Numbered from the stretch's first letter, positions 1-9,649 are shown. The stretch is DNA of 64,000 nt from Methylocella tundrae (GCF_038024855.1 NZ_CP139089.1:2638501-2702500), one strand, 5' to 3'. Made by a program: numbers and translations. Notes: generated by a model from the letters alone, not told the origin.

Positions 1-326
1 AACCGACCGCCGCGGCCCCGCGCCATGCGGGTCCGCGACGCTGGTGAAGCGGGAGGCAAGCCAGACCTCCCTCCCGCCCCGGCGCGGATTCAAAGCCGCC
101 GGCGCCTCCCCTCATTGTCCGAAAGCTCCCCAACGTCATGGCTCCGCTTTCGTAGCGTAAGCTCCAAACCGCGTACAATTTGCGCGACAATATCCATCAA
201 TACACTTCGTTCGGATAGATACGACCGAAATAGATGTCATGTCTCATGGCCACTCACTCGGATATAGACTTATATTTGATTGTACATTGAATATTTAGTC
301 TAATTTTCTGCGAATGGAGGCAGGAT
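1..326. other. Leader region with no supported gene
   Basis: The first part is GC-rich. The last 130 bases before the next gene turn AT-rich, as expected for a promoter region. The only open frame (from about 25) has no ribosome-binding site and a low-complexity Arg/Ser/Pro composition, so I see no gene here. The AT-rich part probably carries the promoter of the beta-helix protein, but I cannot pick a convincing -35/-10 pair. Confidence 0.5.
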
Positions 327-2834
327 ATGACTATATTTTCCATGATTTCTACTTTTATTTTAAGCATGCCTCTGCGGAAACGGCGCCGTAAGCACGTCCG
401 GCTGCTGGCCTATGCCGCCTATTGCTGGAGCTTCGCCGCGGTTGCCGCTTCGGCCGATCCGGTGATCATCAATCAACCGTTCACCGCCAATCCGGGCGAT
501 GTCATCAGCCTGGGCGGCAGCGGCTTTGGAACCACGCCGCAGGTTTTTCTGAAAGCTTCGCACCAGGCGGCGGCGATCACGCTGGCGACAAAGACGGCCG
601 ACGACGGGACCGTCGTCGTCGCGGCGCCGCGGACTATCCCCTTCGATCTCTATGAGGTGTGGATTGCGAACGGCTCAGCAACGAGTCCCCATATCTACCT
701 CAATGCGCCAAAGCCGCTGCATTTCGACAATGCCGAGATTGCTCCCGGCGCGCATGTCCGCATCTTTGGCCGCAATCTTTATGTCAACGGCCTCGTCCCC
801 ACCGCCACTTTCATCGACCAGCAGACGAACGCGACGCTGAAGGCGGTCGTCAACCTGCCGACGAGCTCCCCTTACGTCCTCGACGTTCAGCCGCCCCTGG
901 GCGTTATCGCCGGCCACAGCTACAAGGTGAGCGTCTTCAACGGTTATGCGACGGCCCTCCTCGACGACTCCATTCAGGGGCACGCGCCCGGAATCGATCA
1001 TTTCCTCATCGGCCAGCCCTGGGCCTATGATTTCGTCTATCAGGACGGCCCCGGCTACCAGGCGGGGACTACGGGGACGAACCAGGCCGACCACCACTTT
1101 TTCAACGTCAAGACGGATCCGAGTCTCGGGGTCCACGCCAAAGGCGACGGCGTCGCCAGCGACGGGGCGGCGATCCAGGGCGCGATCAATAAAGCGGCAG
1201 CCTATGGCGGCGTCGTCTATCTCCCGGCAGGGACATACAATCTGGGATCGATGAGAATCGACCTCAAGCCAGGCGTCGTGCTGCAGGGCCAAAGCTCCTT
1301 CTTGACGAAAATCACCTTCGGACCCGCCGCGCCGGCCGGCTTTATCGTCGATACGGGCGGCATGTCGGGATTTGCTGATCTGACGATCCAGAACGTCGAT
1401 CTGTCCAGCAACCCCATTACCAATATCGGCACGTGGGGCCGGCCCATCAGCAGGTTCTTCATTCAACGGGTGGTTTGGAATCTTGGCTCCGGCGCTCCGA
1501 TCTACCTCACGGGGGACCGGGTGGCGATCCTGAATTCCATCTTCACGCAGGGGGTGAACTACCAAAACGGGAGCGTCGCCCAGAAAACCGGCGGCGTCGG
1601 GCCCTTATATTTTTCACAGCTGAGCAACCTTCACTTCCTGAACAATATCGTCAAATGGTCGACGGACCAGAACTCGATGAATGATCTCGTCAACGCCATC
1701 ATCGAGAACAATCATTTCACGCGCGGCGCGACAGACACGCTCATCGCCGGCCCTGCGCAGGCTTCATGGTCATGGCCCTATATCAATCAGCCGGTCCGGG
1801 CCGGCCAAAAGGTCGCGCGGGTCATGGGGCGCCAGCTGACGATCAATTTCGGCAAGAACATCGTCGTGCAGAACAATCTCTTCGACGTGTCCGACGGCGT
1901 AATTTTGACCAATCACAATGACGGCGAAACCATCCTCAACGAGGCGGGCGGACAGAATGTGCGGCAGGACTGGGGAACGGTCACGGCCGCCGATAGCCAG
2001 AGTGTGACCGATAATTCCAAATGTTCGGGGACCTGCGCCTGGAAGATCTATCCCAATTCAATGGCGGTCATCGTCAGCGGCGCCGGCGCCGGCCAATGGC
2101 GCCATATCATGGCGCAGAACAACAATACATTCACGCTCGACAAACCCTTTGACGTCATCCCAGCGCCCGGCGATCATTTCTCCATCACCGTGCCAGCTTA
2201 TGAGAATACGTTGATCAGCAACAATACGGCGACCGGCAATCCCGTCGGCATCGCCATGTACCACGGCGCCTATCTCAACGTGTCTGTCATCGGCAACCAG
2301 CTCACAAACAACGGCGGAATCTACCTCGTTTCCCACGAGCAGCTTTCGACGTCATTCACGGAGCCCGCCTTCGACACTGCAGCAAATCTGGAAATAAAAG
2401 GAAATATCCTGACAGACACAAGCGGCGTATTTCCTTCCTACATCGCGCTCAACTTCGTGATGATCAACAATGCGGATTTCTGGGGCAAAAGCGTGTTGAG
2501 CGCGGAGATACGAAACAACCGTATAAGCGCGCGCGCCAGCGGGCTCTACTATTTCTTCCATGAAGGCTATCAAGCCTATACGTCCTTCCAGAATTACGGC
2601 GGCCAAGTCTACAACGACCAACACCAGGGGGCGATCATCGGGGCGGTCTTCCAGGGCAATAGCTGTATCAACTGCCCGGCGGACTACACGCTCAGCACCG
2701 GAATAGTCAACGCCACCATCTGGAATGCGCTCAACGTGGCGTGGCCGGGCGTCGCGGCAAAATCCCTCGCCGATCTCACGATGACCAATAGCTCGCAGAC
2801 AGCCTCGGTCGGGACCGTTGTCGGCAACGATTGA
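327..2834 (+). CDS. Exported right-handed beta-helix protein (pectate-lyase superfamily)
   Basis: Predicted exported protein of 835 residues. A basic stretch (about residues 14-23) followed by a hydrophobic segment ending in AVAASADP looks like a signal peptide. Residues about 45-205 read as two IPT/TIG-like beta-sandwich segments. From about 270, GVASDGAAIQGAIN and then VVYLPAGTYNL match the start of a pectate-lyase-3/polygalacturonase-like beta helix. Repeated Asn-rich turns follow (NNHF, NNLF, NNTA, GNQL, GNIL, NNRI), typical of parallel beta-helix coils. GGAGG lies seven bases before the ATG, which supports the start. I cannot identify catalytic residues, so polysaccharide lyase or hydrolase activity is only a family-level guess. 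The gene stands alone. Confidence 0.75.
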   Translation: MTIFSMISTFILSMPLRKRRRKHVRLLAYAAYCWSFAAVAASADPVIINQPFTANPGDVISLGGSGFGTTPQVFLKASHQAAAITLATKTADDGTVVVAAPRTIPFDLYEVWIANGSATSPHIYLNAPKPLHFDNAEIAPGAHVRIFGRNLYVNGLVPTATFIDQQTNATLKAVVNLPTSSPYVLDVQPPLGVIAGHSYKVSVFNGYATALLDDSIQGHAPGIDHFLIGQPWAYDFVYQDGPGYQAGTTGTNQADHHFFNVKTDPSLGVHAKGDGVASDGAAIQGAINKAAAYGGVVYLPAGTYNLGSMRIDLKPGVVLQGQSSFLTKITFGPAAPAGFIVDTGGMSGFADLTIQNVDLSSNPITNIGTWGRPISRFFIQRVVWNLGSGAPIYLTGDRVAILNSIFTQGVNYQNGSVAQKTGGVGPLYFSQLSNLHFLNNIVKWSTDQNSMNDLVNAIIENNHFTRGATDTLIAGPAQASWSWPYINQPVRAGQKVARVMGRQLTINFGKNIVVQNNLFDVSDGVILTNHNDGETILNEAGGQNVRQDWGTVTAADSQSVTDNSKCSGTCAWKIYPNSMAVIVSGAGAGQWRHIMAQNNNTFTLDKPFDVIPAPGDHFSITVPAYENTLISNNTATGNPVGIAMYHGAYLNVSVIGNQLTNNGGIYLVSHEQLSTSFTEPAFDTAANLEIKGNILTDTSGVFPSYIALNFVMINNADFWGKSVLSAEIRNNRISARASGLYYFFHEGYQAYTSFQNYGGQVYNDQHQGAIIGAVFQGNSCINCPADYTLSTGIVNATIWNALNVAWPGVAAKSLADLTMTNSSQTASVGTVVGND

Positions 2835-2889
2835 CCCGCCATCAGAAACGCGCCCGCCCGCGATAAAGCCGGCGCCTCTCCTCCGGGCG

Positions 2890-4389
2890 TCAGATCGTCT
2901 GATTATAGGCGCCGACCTCCGGGCTTTCCCGCAGGATGGCGTCCACAGCGGCGAACATTTCCCGCATTCTAAGCTCGGAAACCGGACTCTCCACGACGAC
3001 GACGAGTTCGGGCTTGTTCGAGGAAGCGCGAACAAGACCCCAGGTTCCGTCCTCGACCGTGACGCGCACGCCATTGACGGTCACGAGGTCGCGGATTTTC
3101 TGCCCTGTCAGCGCCGCACCCTGCTGCTGCATCGACCGCAGCCGCTCCAGCGTCCTGTCGACGACGCCATATTTCTTTTCATCGTCGCAATGGGGCGACA
3201 TGGTGGGCGAGCCCCAGGTTTTGGGCAGAGCTTCATAGAGTTCGGCCATCGATTTTTGCGGGTTGCGGTCCAGCATGTCGAGCACATGAATGGCGGTGAG
3301 AAGGCCATCGTCATAGCCGCGCCCAACCGGCGCATTGAAAAAGAAATGGCCGGATTTTTCAAAGCCCGCGAGCGCGCCGAGGTCGCTCACCCGGCGTTTG
3401 ATGTGGGAATGCCCCGTTTTCCAGTAATCAGCCTTGACGCCGCGGCTCAAAAGTTCGGGGTCGGTCGCAAAAAGCCCTGTCGACTTCACATCGACGACGA
3501 AAGTCGCCTGCGGATAAAGCTTCGAGAGGTCCCGCGCCAGCATGACGCCGATCTTGTCGGCGAAAATTTCGTCGCCCTTGTTGTCGACGACGCCGCAGCG
3601 GTCGCCATCGCCGTCAAAGCCAAGGCCGACGTCGGCGCCCGTCTCGAGCACTTTAGCCGCCATGGCGTGCAGCATTTCGAGGTCTTCGGGGTTCGGGTTA
3701 TAGCGCGGGAAAGTGAAATCGAGCTCCGTGTCGAGCGGAATGACCTCGCAGCCGAGCTTTTCCAGAACCTCGGGCGCGAAGGCTCCCGCCGTGCCATTGC
3801 CGCAGGCGGCGACGACCTTGAGCTTGCGCGTCAGTTTCGGCCGGTTGGTGAGGTCCGCGATGTAGCGGGCGGGGAAATTCTCGACAAAGCGATAAGAGCC
3901 GCCATCCGCATAGCGGAATTTGCCCGAGAGCACGATCTCTTTCAACCGGCCCATTTCGTCGGGACCGAAGGTGACCGGCCTTTGGGCGCCCATCTTGACG
4001 CCGGTCCAGCCATTGTCATTGTGCGAGGCGGTGACCATCGCGACGGCCGGAACGTCGAGCTCGAACTGGGCGAAATAGGCCATCGGCGAGAGCGCAAGGC
4101 CGATGTCATGGACCTTTACGCCCGCAGCCATCAGGCCGGTGATGAGCGCCAGCTTGATCGATGAAGAATAGGACCGGAAATCATGTCCGGTGACGAGTTC
4201 GGGCCTGACGCCCATCTCATGCAAAAGCGCGCCAAGGCCAAGCCCCAAAGCCTGAACGCCCATCAGGTTGATTTCTTTTTCGAACAGCCAGCGCGCGTCA
4301 TATTCGCGAAAGCCGGTGGGCTTCACCATCGGCGTCGTCTCATAGGCGAGCGTGTTCGGGAACAATTGGGGCTCAGGCTTTGGAAACAT
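2890..4389 (-). CDS. Phosphomannomutase/phosphoglucomutase
   Basis: Alpha-D-phosphohexomutase of 499 residues that interconverts hexose 6-phosphate and hexose 1-phosphate for sugar-nucleotide and polysaccharide synthesis in the cytoplasm. The active-site serine loop TASHNDNG is near residue 120, the metal-binding loop GFDGDGDRCG at about 258-266, a sugar-specificity EKSGHFF segment follows, and the C-terminal phosphate-binding loop is RASSNKPE. The ATG at 4389 is preceded by AAGGA at normal spacing. The frame stays open far upstream, but that extension is unlike the family and is excluded. PMM/PGM dual specificity is typical of the family; which sugar dominates cannot be read from the sequence. 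Confidence 0.9.
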   Translation of the reverse strand: MFPKPEPQLFPNTLAYETTPMVKPTGFREYDARWLFEKEINLMGVQALGLGLGALLHEMGVRPELVTGHDFRSYSSSIKLALITGLMAAGVKVHDIGLALSPMAYFAQFELDVPAVAMVTASHNDNGWTGVKMGAQRPVTFGPDEMGRLKEIVLSGKFRYADGGSYRFVENFPARYIADLTNRPKLTRKLKVVAACGNGTAGAFAPEVLEKLGCEVIPLDTELDFTFPRYNPNPEDLEMLHAMAAKVLETGADVGLGFDGDGDRCGVVDNKGDEIFADKIGVMLARDLSKLYPQATFVVDVKSTGLFATDPELLSRGVKADYWKTGHSHIKRRVSDLGALAGFEKSGHFFFNAPVGRGYDDGLLTAIHVLDMLDRNPQKSMAELYEALPKTWGSPTMSPHCDDEKKYGVVDRTLERLRSMQQQGAALTGQKIRDLVTVNGVRVTVEDGTWGLVRASSNKPELVVVVESPVSELRMREMFAAVDAILRESPEVGAYNQTI

Positions 4390-4626
4390 CCGTTGATCCT
4401 TTGCGACGGGCGCCGCTTTCGCGTGGAAACGACAATCCCGCGGAGGGATTATCATCCCTCTCATAAGAGAGGACTGTGACGATTGACGAACGACGACATG
4501 GCGGCGCAGACTGCTAGCCTGGAAAAGCGCCAGAAGCTGACGATAGAACGGGCTTGCCTTAGAGGGACGCCCTTGCCTTGAGCGTATAAGATAACCTCCA
4601 TCGTCGCCAGTCCGTCGGGAGCCTGC

Positions 4627-5016
4627 ATGAGTCTGGAATCGAAGCTTTTTAGGGGCGACGCCAAACTTGAAGCGGCGGCGAGGCAGGACTCCGCGCATGT
4701 TTTGCTTGGCGCCTCCGGCGCACATGTTCTGAAAATACAGTCCGCCCTGATGCTGCTGGATGACGCCAAGATCGATTCCGGCGAGACCGAGCAGTCTTCC
4801 TATGGCTCGTCCACGGCGGCGGCCATAAAGGCGTATAAAGAAAAGCGCTCGATCATCAATCACAGCTACCAGACACAGGCCGACAACATCGTTGGAAAAA
4901 TGACCATCGCCTCTCTCGACCAAGAGATGTTGAAGTTCGAAAAAAGCGAAAGCAGCCGTCTTTGCAACCGCGACGAGAACCGTTCGGCCAGCGCCAATAC
5001 GATTCCGCCTCTTTAA
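4627..5016 (+). CDS. Peptidoglycan-binding-domain-like protein
   Basis: Small protein of 129 residues. Residues about 25-95 follow the pattern of PG_binding_1 domains: LLGASGAHVLKIQSALMLL, then YGSSTAAAIKAYKE, then NIVGKMTIASLDQEM, corresponding to the usual repeat-helix, YGxxTxxAVxxFQ and GIVGxxTxxAL elements. No signal peptide or membrane segment is visible, so the route out of the cell is unclear. GGGAG precedes the ATG. It ends 12 bases before the metallopeptidase-like gene on the same strand, so the two probably form an operon and work as a pair. Confidence 0.65.
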   Translation: MSLESKLFRGDAKLEAAARQDSAHVLLGASGAHVLKIQSALMLLDDAKIDSGETEQSSYGSSTAAAIKAYKEKRSIINHSYQTQADNIVGKMTIASLDQEMLKFEKSESSRLCNRDENRSASANTIPPL

Positions 5017-5028
5017 GGCTCAGCGACC

Positions 5029-5670
5029 ATGACGCCAAAGGAGAAGGCTCTCGGCAATGTCCCGGAGGCTCAGCGCTGGGTCGGCGCCTCGATCAACGCG
5101 CTGAACGCCGTCATCGGCTTCAACGGACGCCGTTCGGAAATCGCCAATCTCAGTCAGTTCAAGGCTCTGCAAACGCACTTCCATGTTGAGCTGGGGCCGG
5201 CTCCAAGCACGCTCGATCAGCTTCTGTCATTGCTGCCTTTCGTCGACGAGGCCGATCCGACGCTCCGAATATTGATCGAAATCCGTTTCCGCTATTTCGA
5301 TATCTTGTCCGCGCTCGGCAAAGCCTCATCGGCCTTTACTGATGCGCCCGCTGGCGGCGGCGACGAAGATACCGGGATGGCGCCCGCCTTTGTGCCGCAG
5401 AAAAGGGACGGGACGTTCCGGATAACGCCCTATTATCTCTCCATAGGGGCGTTAAGCCAGGTTCATTGCCTTGTCCATGAATCCGCACATTTCGTCAGCG
5501 ACGCGTTCCAGGATTTTGCTTACCGCGACCGCTCTGGAGCTGAATCGGATGATCCAGACAAATATAAGAAGCTGCCGGTCCAATTCGCCATCCGCAACGC
5601 CGACAGCTACGCTTATTTCGCCCTTCAAATGGCGAAGGGCATAGATCGCATATTGAGCCGCGACGAATGA
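5029..5670 (+). CDS. Putative aspzincin-like zinc metallopeptidase
   Basis: Protein of 213 residues with the zinc motif HESAH at 150-154 and a later NADSYAYF at about 190-197. The combination of HExxH with a downstream NADSYxxF-type segment is what I associate with lysine-specific metallo-endopeptidase/deuterolysin (M35, aspzincin) relatives; the Asp in the second motif could be the third zinc ligand. The canonical GTxDxxYG string is not obvious, so assignment to a named family is uncertain. No signal peptide is seen. It directly follows the peptidoglycan-binding-like gene, suggesting a cell-wall or interbacterial role for the pair (inference). Confidence 0.6.
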   Translation: MTPKEKALGNVPEAQRWVGASINALNAVIGFNGRRSEIANLSQFKALQTHFHVELGPAPSTLDQLLSLLPFVDEADPTLRILIEIRFRYFDILSALGKASSAFTDAPAGGGDEDTGMAPAFVPQKRDGTFRITPYYLSIGALSQVHCLVHESAHFVSDAFQDFAYRDRSGAESDDPDKYKKLPVQFAIRNADSYAYFALQMAKGIDRILSRDE

Positions 5671-5688
5671 GCTCTTAAGAGCCCATCG

Positions 5689-6036
5689 TTACTTCTGCTT
5701 GGCGATGATCTGGCTCTTGATCTTGGCGTAGACCGCGGCCGGGATGATCTTTTTCTGCACCAGCTCGTCCTTGCCCTTGTAGGGCCTGTTTTTGATGATG
5801 TCGGCGGCGCGTTTGTCGCCGATGCCGGGCAGGGCTTGAAGGTCCGCCTCGCTCGCCGAATTGATGTCGAGCAGCGCGGCGGGAGCCGGAGCCGCCTTCG
5901 ACATGGATGAACTGGGCGCCGCCGGGGGCGCCTTGGCCGGGGCCGCCGGCTGAGCCGTTTGCGCGAAAGCGGCGCCGGCGAGACTGGCGGCGGCCCAGAA
6001 TGATAAAGCGAGGATAGATTTACGGCAGAAGCTCAT
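5689..6036 (-). CDS. ComEA-like helix-hairpin-helix protein, exported
   Basis: Protein of 115 residues with a clear signal peptide (basic start, hydrophobic core, cleavage near AFAQT), an Ala/Pro-rich linker, and a C-terminal helix-hairpin-helix domain: [19 protein letters not shown] followed by [12 protein letters not shown]. This is the ComEA-type DNA-binding fold, here periplasmic. In competence systems such proteins pull in DNA, but most Rhizobiales carry short ComEA-like proteins of unknown role and no other competence gene is nearby. GAGGGA lies upstream of the ATG. Confidence 0.8.
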   Translation of the reverse strand: MSFCRKSILALSFWAAASLAGAAFAQTAQPAAPAKAPPAAPSSSMSKAAPAPAALLDINSASEADLQALPGIGDKRAADIIKNRPYKGKDELVQKKIIPAAVYAKIKSQIIAKQK

Positions 6037-6165
6037 GGCGGTCCCTCAAAGTAGTCGCATCCCGGAAGAAACGCCGTTGAAACCGGCGATTCGCTCTTTT
6101 CACAAGAGAATGAGCTGAATTTCAAAATCCGCAACGCCAGCCTTCGGCCCAGTCGGAAAATCGAT

Positions 6166-7164
6166 TTATTCCGCCGCGACGCGCCGGTGATTCTCGGCGG
6201 CAAGCCAGCGCTCGACTTCAAGCGCGGCCATGCAGCCCATTCCGGCCGCCGTCACCGCCTGGCGGTAGATATCGTCCGTGACGTCGCCCGCGGCAAAAAC
6301 GCCCGGCACGCTCGTCGCCGTCGAATTCGGCTCTGTCCTGATATAGCCGTTCGGCTTGATGTCGAGCTGGCCCCTGAACAGATCGGAGGCCGGCTTATGG
6401 CCGATGGCGACGAAGACGCCATGCGTATCATCAACGCGGACAGCCTCCGTCTTGACGTTTTTCAGGCTGACATGGGTGACGCCCAAAGGTTCTTCCGAGC
6501 CGTGGATCTCATGCACGACATGGTCCCAAACAACTTCGACGTTCGGCCGCTTTAACAGCCGCTCCTGCAAGATCCGCTCGGCCCTGAAGGCGGAGCCGCG
6601 ATGCACCACCGTCACCTTGGAAGCGAGATGGCTGAGATAGAGCGCCTCCTCGACCGCCGAATTGCCGCCTCCGACGACGATCACGTCCTTGCCGCGATAG
6701 AAAAATCCGTCGCAGGTGGCGCAGGCCGAAACGCCATAGCCCTTGAACTTGTCTTCCGAGGGCAGGCCCAGCCACTTGGCCTTGGCGCCCGTCGCGATGA
6801 TCAGGGCGTCGCAGACGTAAGCCTCTCCGCTGTCTCCGAAAAGACGAAAAGGATGATGACCAAGCTCGACCTTGACAATATGGTCCGAGATCATGTGGGT
6901 TCCGACATTCTCCGCCTGAGCCTTCATCTGCTCCATCAGCCAGGGACCCTGAATAGGCTCGGCGAAACCGGGATAATTTTCGACGTCCGTTGTGATCATC
7001 AGCTGGCCGCCAGCCTCAAAACCGGCGATCAGCACGGGCTCCAGCAGCGCGCGCGCAGCGTAAATCGCCGCCGTATAGCCGGCGGGACCCGACCCTATGA
7101 TGATCACTTTCGCGTGCGAGGACCCTTGAGCATGCGGGGTCCCTCTGGAGGGGGAAGCAGACAT
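6166..7164 (-). CDS. trxB: Thioredoxin-disulfide reductase
   Basis: Cytoplasmic flavoenzyme of 332 residues that reduces thioredoxin with NADPH. The FAD-binding GSGPAG motif is at 24-29, the redox-active CATC at 148-151 followed by DGFFYRG, an NADPH-binding VVGGGNSAVEEAL segment follows, and the FAD-contacting GVFAAGDVTD is near the C-terminus. Length is normal apart from a short N-terminal extension of about 18 residues before KVIIIGSG. The ATG at 7164 has a moderate GAGAAG site upstream. Confidence 0.95.
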   Translation of the reverse strand: MSASPSRGTPHAQGSSHAKVIIIGSGPAGYTAAIYAARALLEPVLIAGFEAGGQLMITTDVENYPGFAEPIQGPWLMEQMKAQAENVGTHMISDHIVKVELGHHPFRLFGDSGEAYVCDALIIATGAKAKWLGLPSEDKFKGYGVSACATCDGFFYRGKDVIVVGGGNSAVEEALYLSHLASKVTVVHRGSAFRAERILQERLLKRPNVEVVWDHVVHEIHGSEEPLGVTHVSLKNVKTEAVRVDDTHGVFVAIGHKPASDLFRGQLDIKPNGYIRTEPNSTATSVPGVFAAGDVTDDIYRQAVTAAGMGCMAALEVERWLAAENHRRVAAE

Positions 7165-7258
7165 GAAAATCTTCTCGACGGTTGAGCGGTCGGGGCGGCC
7201 AGATTTGAAATCTATTCAGCCGAAGCCCCGGCCGCAACCTTGGGCCTTCGCCCGGGGA

Positions 7259-7756
7259 TCAGCGACCGGGCGGCGGGGCGCTCGGTTCGAGAGAGAGGGC
7301 GCCAACTCCGGCCGAAAGATTGACGCCGGCCTGCACGCCAAGCGAGAGAGGCTGAAGGCTGATCGACCTGTTGTTGCCGCCGACGAGGACATTGGCGGTG
7401 ACGCCGCCGCCGAACGAGGCGCCGCCGCTCGCGCCGACGAATTCGCCCGCCAACGCAAATGGCGGCAGGGCGCTGCCCGCGGTGAACACAGCCCAGGCAA
7501 ACCGGCCGCCAGACGTGAAGCCGAGGTCAAGGCCGAAATTGCGAATGGTTCCGACATAATATTGCCGCGGGCCGCGGCGCGGAGTGAGGACGCAGGACAA
7601 AGCCCGATTCGAGGTGACGATGAAGCCAATGCCAGACGAAACATTGCATTCGAGCAGTCCAGCGCGCGGACGCGCTTCGGCTCCGCCGGCCATCATGCCG
7701 ATCATGGCGGCGCCAGCAAGCCATGCGGCCAGCCTCGGCCGAAAAATTGCGTTCAT
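7259..7756 (-). CDS. DUF992 family exported protein
   Basis: Protein of 165 residues with an N-terminal signal peptide (MNAIFRPRLAAW, hydrophobic core, cleavage near GGAEA). The mature part has GLLECNVSSGIGFI, a second Cys in ALSCVL and Gly-rich strands, matching the DUF992 family common in Rhizobiales (lipid-A-modifier-like lipocalin/beta-barrel folds have been suggested; the function is unknown). The frame is open further upstream, but AAGGAGGAAATCCA directly before the ATG at 7756 fixes the start. Confidence 0.75.
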   Translation of the reverse strand: MNAIFRPRLAAWLAGAAMIGMMAGGAEARPRAGLLECNVSSGIGFIVTSNRALSCVLTPRRGPRQYYVGTIRNFGLDLGFTSGGRFAWAVFTAGSALPPFALAGEFVGASGGASFGGGVTANVLVGGNNRSISLQPLSLGVQAGVNLSAGVGALSLEPSAPPPGR

Positions 7757-7891
7757 TGGATTTCCTCCTTGACGATCCAGCCAAATCCGCGTTCGGGTGC
7801 GGCCGGACCAACGCCGCAAAGCGCGGCAATCATTAAGACACGACAATCCCGCTGGATTCGAACGATTCCAGCGGAGATGCGATCTATAGCG

Positions 7892-8269
7892 ATGCCTCAG
7901 CTTTTGCGCCAGTTTTCATCTTTCACCGGCGTCGGCCTCGTCGCCACGAGCGTCCATTATTCAATCTTGATCGGACTGGTCGAGCTGGCCCATGCGGCGG
8001 CGCCTCCGGCGGCCCTGGCCGGAAGCATCGCGGGCGCGATCGTCTCTTATGCGCTGAATCGACGCCACACATTTCGTTCGGACCTGCCGCATCGGCGCGC
8101 GGGCGGGCGCTTCGCGCTGGTCGCCGTTGGGGCGGCGGCGCTAACCTATCTGTTCATGACGCTGTTTGTGAAGGTCGGTGGCGCGCCTTATCTGCCGGCC
8201 CAGGTCGCGACCACGGGCATCGTCGTGCTGTGGACGTTTCTGGCGCACAGATTATGGACGTTTGTCTGA
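7892..8269 (+). CDS. GtrA-like integral membrane protein
   Basis: Small membrane protein of 125 residues with four hydrophobic segments: FTGVGLVATSVHYSILIGLV, AALAGSIAGAIVSYALNRRH, FALVAVGAAALTYLFMTLF and a final one ending in AHRLWTFV. The NRRHTF after helix 2 and the terminal HRLWTF are hallmarks of the GtrA/DPMS family, which helps move lipid-linked sugars across the inner membrane for cell-surface glycosylation. An ATG at 7877 is an alternative start; neither has an ideal ribosome site. No glycosyltransferase partner is adjacent. Confidence 0.75.
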   Translation: MPQLLRQFSSFTGVGLVATSVHYSILIGLVELAHAAAPPAALAGSIAGAIVSYALNRRHTFRSDLPHRRAGGRFALVAVGAAALTYLFMTLFVKVGGAPYLPAQVATTGIVVLWTFLAHRLWTFV

Positions 8270-8350
8270 CACGCGCCCGAGCGGCGCCCGGCAATGCCCG
8301 GGCGCCCGTTGCAATCGCTTTCCCCGCGCGGGATTGACGGCGGGCAAGAC

Positions 8351-8599
8351 CTACCGGGACGGCGTCTCGCCGCTCGGCGTCTCGGTCTGGCCGGCGCCGG
8401 TTCCAGAGTCCAATCGCCCTTGCGCGCCCGCCTGTTCGTAGGGTTTTTGAGCGTGATGCTCATAGGGCGGCACGCTGACGCTTCGGCCCGTCACGAGGTA
8501 GGGAGCCGCTGGCCCGAAGGTGCGAACTTGAGCGATGGCCCCGCTCGAAAAGGCGCAGGCGACCGCCGCACCGACGACGACTTTCCCAAGCTCTTTCAT
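8351..8599 (-). CDS. Small exported hypothetical protein
   Basis: Protein of 82 residues with a signal-peptide-like N-terminus (MKELGKVVVGAAVACAF, cleavage near GAIAQ) and a Pro/Gly/Gln-rich mature part with no recognised domain. GGAGAG at good spacing before the ATG at 8599 supports translation. The flanking 185 bases toward the next gene contain nothing obvious. Function unknown. Confidence 0.55.
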   Translation of the reverse strand: MKELGKVVVGAAVACAFSSGAIAQVRTFGPAAPYLVTGRSVSVPPYEHHAQKPYEQAGAQGRLDSGTGAGQTETPSGETPSR

Positions 8600-8784
8600 T
8601 GAACTCTCCAACGCCCATCAGGCGTCCGCGCGTTTCACCGAAAAAAGAACGCGCAAGCCGCCCAAGAGTTCATTTTGGTTTTGCCCAAAATCGCTGGCCG
8701 CCGCGGTGGCCCATCGCTGTCTTTCCATGCCCAGGAACGGCGGGCATTTGGCTTACCCCGAGCTTCTCTTGGCTTCGCGATGAC

Positions 8785-9486
8785 CTATGGCCGGCCGGCC
8801 GTCGCGAATTGTTTGAATCGTCCGACCGCACTCCTTTGGGCCACAGCGGCTGTGCGGGGCTGCGGCGAGGCGGCCGTCTCTACCGTCACGGCAGGCGGCG
8901 AGCCGGCCGTCTCCGTGCTGCGCGCAGGAAGCTCCAGCTTCACTTGCTCGTCGGCTTTTTTTAGCGTTGTCGTTCTAACGTCAACGTTATGAACGACCCA
9001 ACCGCGGATGGATTGGCCAACGCGAAGCCGGAGGAGAGATTTATCTGTGTCGTCGACGAAAACGCCCAGATCGACGTCGGCCCCATGCACGACGCCGACG
9101 AGAGTGATCCCTGGGTTTTCCGACGACGCCGCTGATTCGGCTGACGTCGGAGCGACAACCTTTGGCGCCGCCGCGGCGATCGGAGGGGGAGGACGGCGCG
9201 AGGCCGAAAAAAGGGGCCGCTCACGGGTCATGCGCAAAGATTCCAGCGGAGTCGCCCAAAGCGGATTGCCATTGAACCGCGGCCGTGGGACGGGCGTCAC
9301 GGCGGCTTCGCGCAGGGACCCTGAATCGGCGAGCTGCGCTCCGGCAGGCCCCCCCGCCATGGCGCTTTGCTCATCTTGCGCCAGGCCAGCTCCTTGCCTG
9401 CTCGGGCCGAGCGCTTGGCAGTTGGCGCCGCCGGCGTAAAAAGGCCCTACAGCCGCAATGAGAATGGCCCATCCGCGCGATTTCAT
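8785..9486 (-). CDS. GspN-like type II secretion-related protein
   Basis: Protein of 233 residues with a signal peptide (MKSRGWAILIAAVG). In the middle is NPLWATPLESL, then RERPLF and a Pro-rich stretch (RRPPPP), followed by a GspC/PilP-like beta domain: ITLVGVVHG, GVFVDDTDKSLLRLRVGQSIRGW and DVRTTTLKKADEQVKLELP. This arrangement is what I know from the short GspN/GspC-like proteins of Rhizobiales type II secretion loci, where the beta domain contacts the secretin. No other gsp gene is in the window, so it may be an orphan. The C-terminal 50 residues are low-complexity. Confidence 0.55.
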   Translation of the reverse strand: MKSRGWAILIAAVGPFYAGGANCQALGPSRQGAGLAQDEQSAMAGGPAGAQLADSGSLREAAVTPVPRPRFNGNPLWATPLESLRMTRERPLFSASRRPPPPIAAAAPKVVAPTSAESAASSENPGITLVGVVHGADVDLGVFVDDTDKSLLRLRVGQSIRGWVVHNVDVRTTTLKKADEQVKLELPARSTETAGSPPAVTVETAASPQPRTAAVAQRSAVGRFKQFATAGRP

Positions 9487-9649
9487 TTTCTACCCTGTCA
9501 GTTGACCAGAGCCATCGATTCCAGGGCCGTCAATTGCCGCCGACTTGACTACGTGGTGCGACCGCTTTTGAGGATACGGCACCCCCGGTGGGAAGGCAAA
9601 TGACTAATCCTATCGACACCGCTGGGCGTGGAGAGGAACGATGTGACGA

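Noticed and set aside
25..267. Open frame of 80 codons in the leader region
   Set aside because: No ribosome site, low-complexity Arg/Ser/Pro composition, and it runs into an AT-rich promoter-like region.
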